Of a stretch of 64,000 nt of DNA, positions 63,063 to 64,000 are shown piece by piece; the first letter of the stretch is position 1; each line of letters starts with the position of its first letter. The translations under genes were made by a program, and so were the position numbers. The stretch covers positions 43,963,001 to 44,027,000 of the forward strand of contig NC_092524.1 of NCBI RefSeq assembly GCF_037038585.1, written 5' to 3'. Under the pieces are notes generated by a model. It worked only from the letters and a program-made list of their open reading frames with translations, was not told the origin of the DNA and searched no databases. The stretch is from Patagioenas fasciata. Lineage: Eukaryota; Chordata; Aves; Columbiformes; Columbidae.

Positions 63063-64000
63063 ATTGATCTCCACCAAAAGGCCCAATATGCCACCTACTG
63101 AAGCACCATCCCACTGCTTCAGTTTCCTCTTCATGTGAAGCAAAGGTACCTGCCACAACCTCCCCCCTTCTCCCCACTAAACTACACAAATGGCAAGAAG
63201 CTGCATTGTTTCTCTGAAGAGGGCAACATGAGCAGATCCTCCTTTTTCTAGAAGCAAAATAAATCTGAATCAGTTGTCCCGAGTAGGGGTATGGATCTGC
63301 CTTCCCTGCAGGTGGCCGTGGGGTGGGTGGTGGGGCTGCCCTTGGTCCCGTTGCTGGAGCAGACCCGCGGAGCCAGCAGCCCGCAGGTGGCAGTGCGTCT
63401 GTGCTGGAGTTACTCAACAGCACTTACAGAATTTTCTGTCTAGATCCTGTTAGACTTTTTACTCGGTTTCTGTTACACTGTACTACAACTGGTTTTAATC
63501 CTAATGCGTGCTAATTACGGCATATTTGGAAAGAACAGATAGTACCCGGAGTTCTAAAGAAGGATTATCTTTTGCTACTGTATCGTGAAAGAAAATTGCT
63601 GTGTAAAGGCTTAGGAAGGAACAAATGGATTAGATGCTTTCTAGTTGCTATAGAAACAAAATATGTAATTAAACAAAATGAAATATATTACGACTCTTAC
63701 ACTGATGAAAGTACTTAAGAAAGGTTGGACAATGAATAAGTGTTTTATATTGCAACACCAAACCAAGAAATAAATAGAGGATTCAGGTTTATTTTTCTAA
63801 TGCGATTTTCACCTACTGCATTTTTTTGTGCTTGGTTAACTAAAACCAAAAATGTTTTGTTTCCTGAGGTGAATCTATAAAAAGTGATGTCAAAAATAAT
63901 AAGCAATAAGTGAGGATTTGCATCAATACTGTTGCAAATTAATAACATTAGTATTACGTGATAATAATGATGATACAATGAAATGAATACAAATCATAAG
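63063..64000. other. Terminal intergenic stretch
   Basis: A short GC-rich patch at about 63290-63410 lies beside an AATAAA at 63259-63264. It produces a 120-codon minus-strand frame of low-complexity A/P/R composition, not credible as a gene. The remainder is AT-rich with nothing recognised. Confidence 0.65.

Noticed and set aside
63061-63423. 120-codon minus-strand ORF near the window end
   Set aside because: It overlaps the edge of a CR1 fragment and a GC-rich patch. The peptide is low complexity with no domain.

Overview
This window is vertebrate nuclear DNA, almost certainly from a bird. The evidence is intron-split genes, AT-rich introns, CpG-island promoters, several CR1 LINE tails ending in ATTCTGTG-type repeats, and many A/C-rich tracts of the AAACAAAC type common in avian genomes. 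No operons, CRISPR arrays, tRNAs or rRNAs were seen.

Two protein genes can be rebuilt exon by exon, and they point away from each other. On the minus strand, 1..26188 carries the 5' part of RALGAPA1, the catalytic alpha-1 subunit of the Ral GTPase-activating complex. Nine coding exons sum to exactly 1011 nt, or 337 codons, and the gene continues beyond base 1. On the plus strand, 34671..58282 carries the complete BRMS1L, a SIN3-HDAC corepressor subunit. Ten coding exons sum to 972 nt, or 323 residues plus stop, followed by a 3' UTR with poly(A) signals near 59711 and 59745. The two genes are also divergent neighbours in human (14q13), so this is conserved synteny. I assigned exons by reading residues I recognise from each family and checking that splice phases close.

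Layout: 1-26190 RALGAPA1 exons 9 to 1 with introns. 25780-26690 is its CpG-island promoter, with a perfect CRE. 26870-27250 is a second, unassigned GC-rich island. 27300-34100 is a spacer with no recognised gene. 34130-35180 is the BRMS1L CpG-island promoter. 34671-59755 is BRMS1L. 59760-64000 is downstream intergenic DNA with a CR1 fragment.

The most distinctive feature is an AT-AC intron of the minor (U12) spliceosome class in BRMS1L, at 51589..54115. It is needed to keep the reading frame. Other points worth checking are a 391 bp LTR-like unit in that same intron, a GC-rich block in BRMS1L intron 3, a CRE next to an RFX-like X-box, and a few unexplained ORF-bearing blocks. I found no convincing new biological system. 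Most of the window is ordinary intron and spacer.
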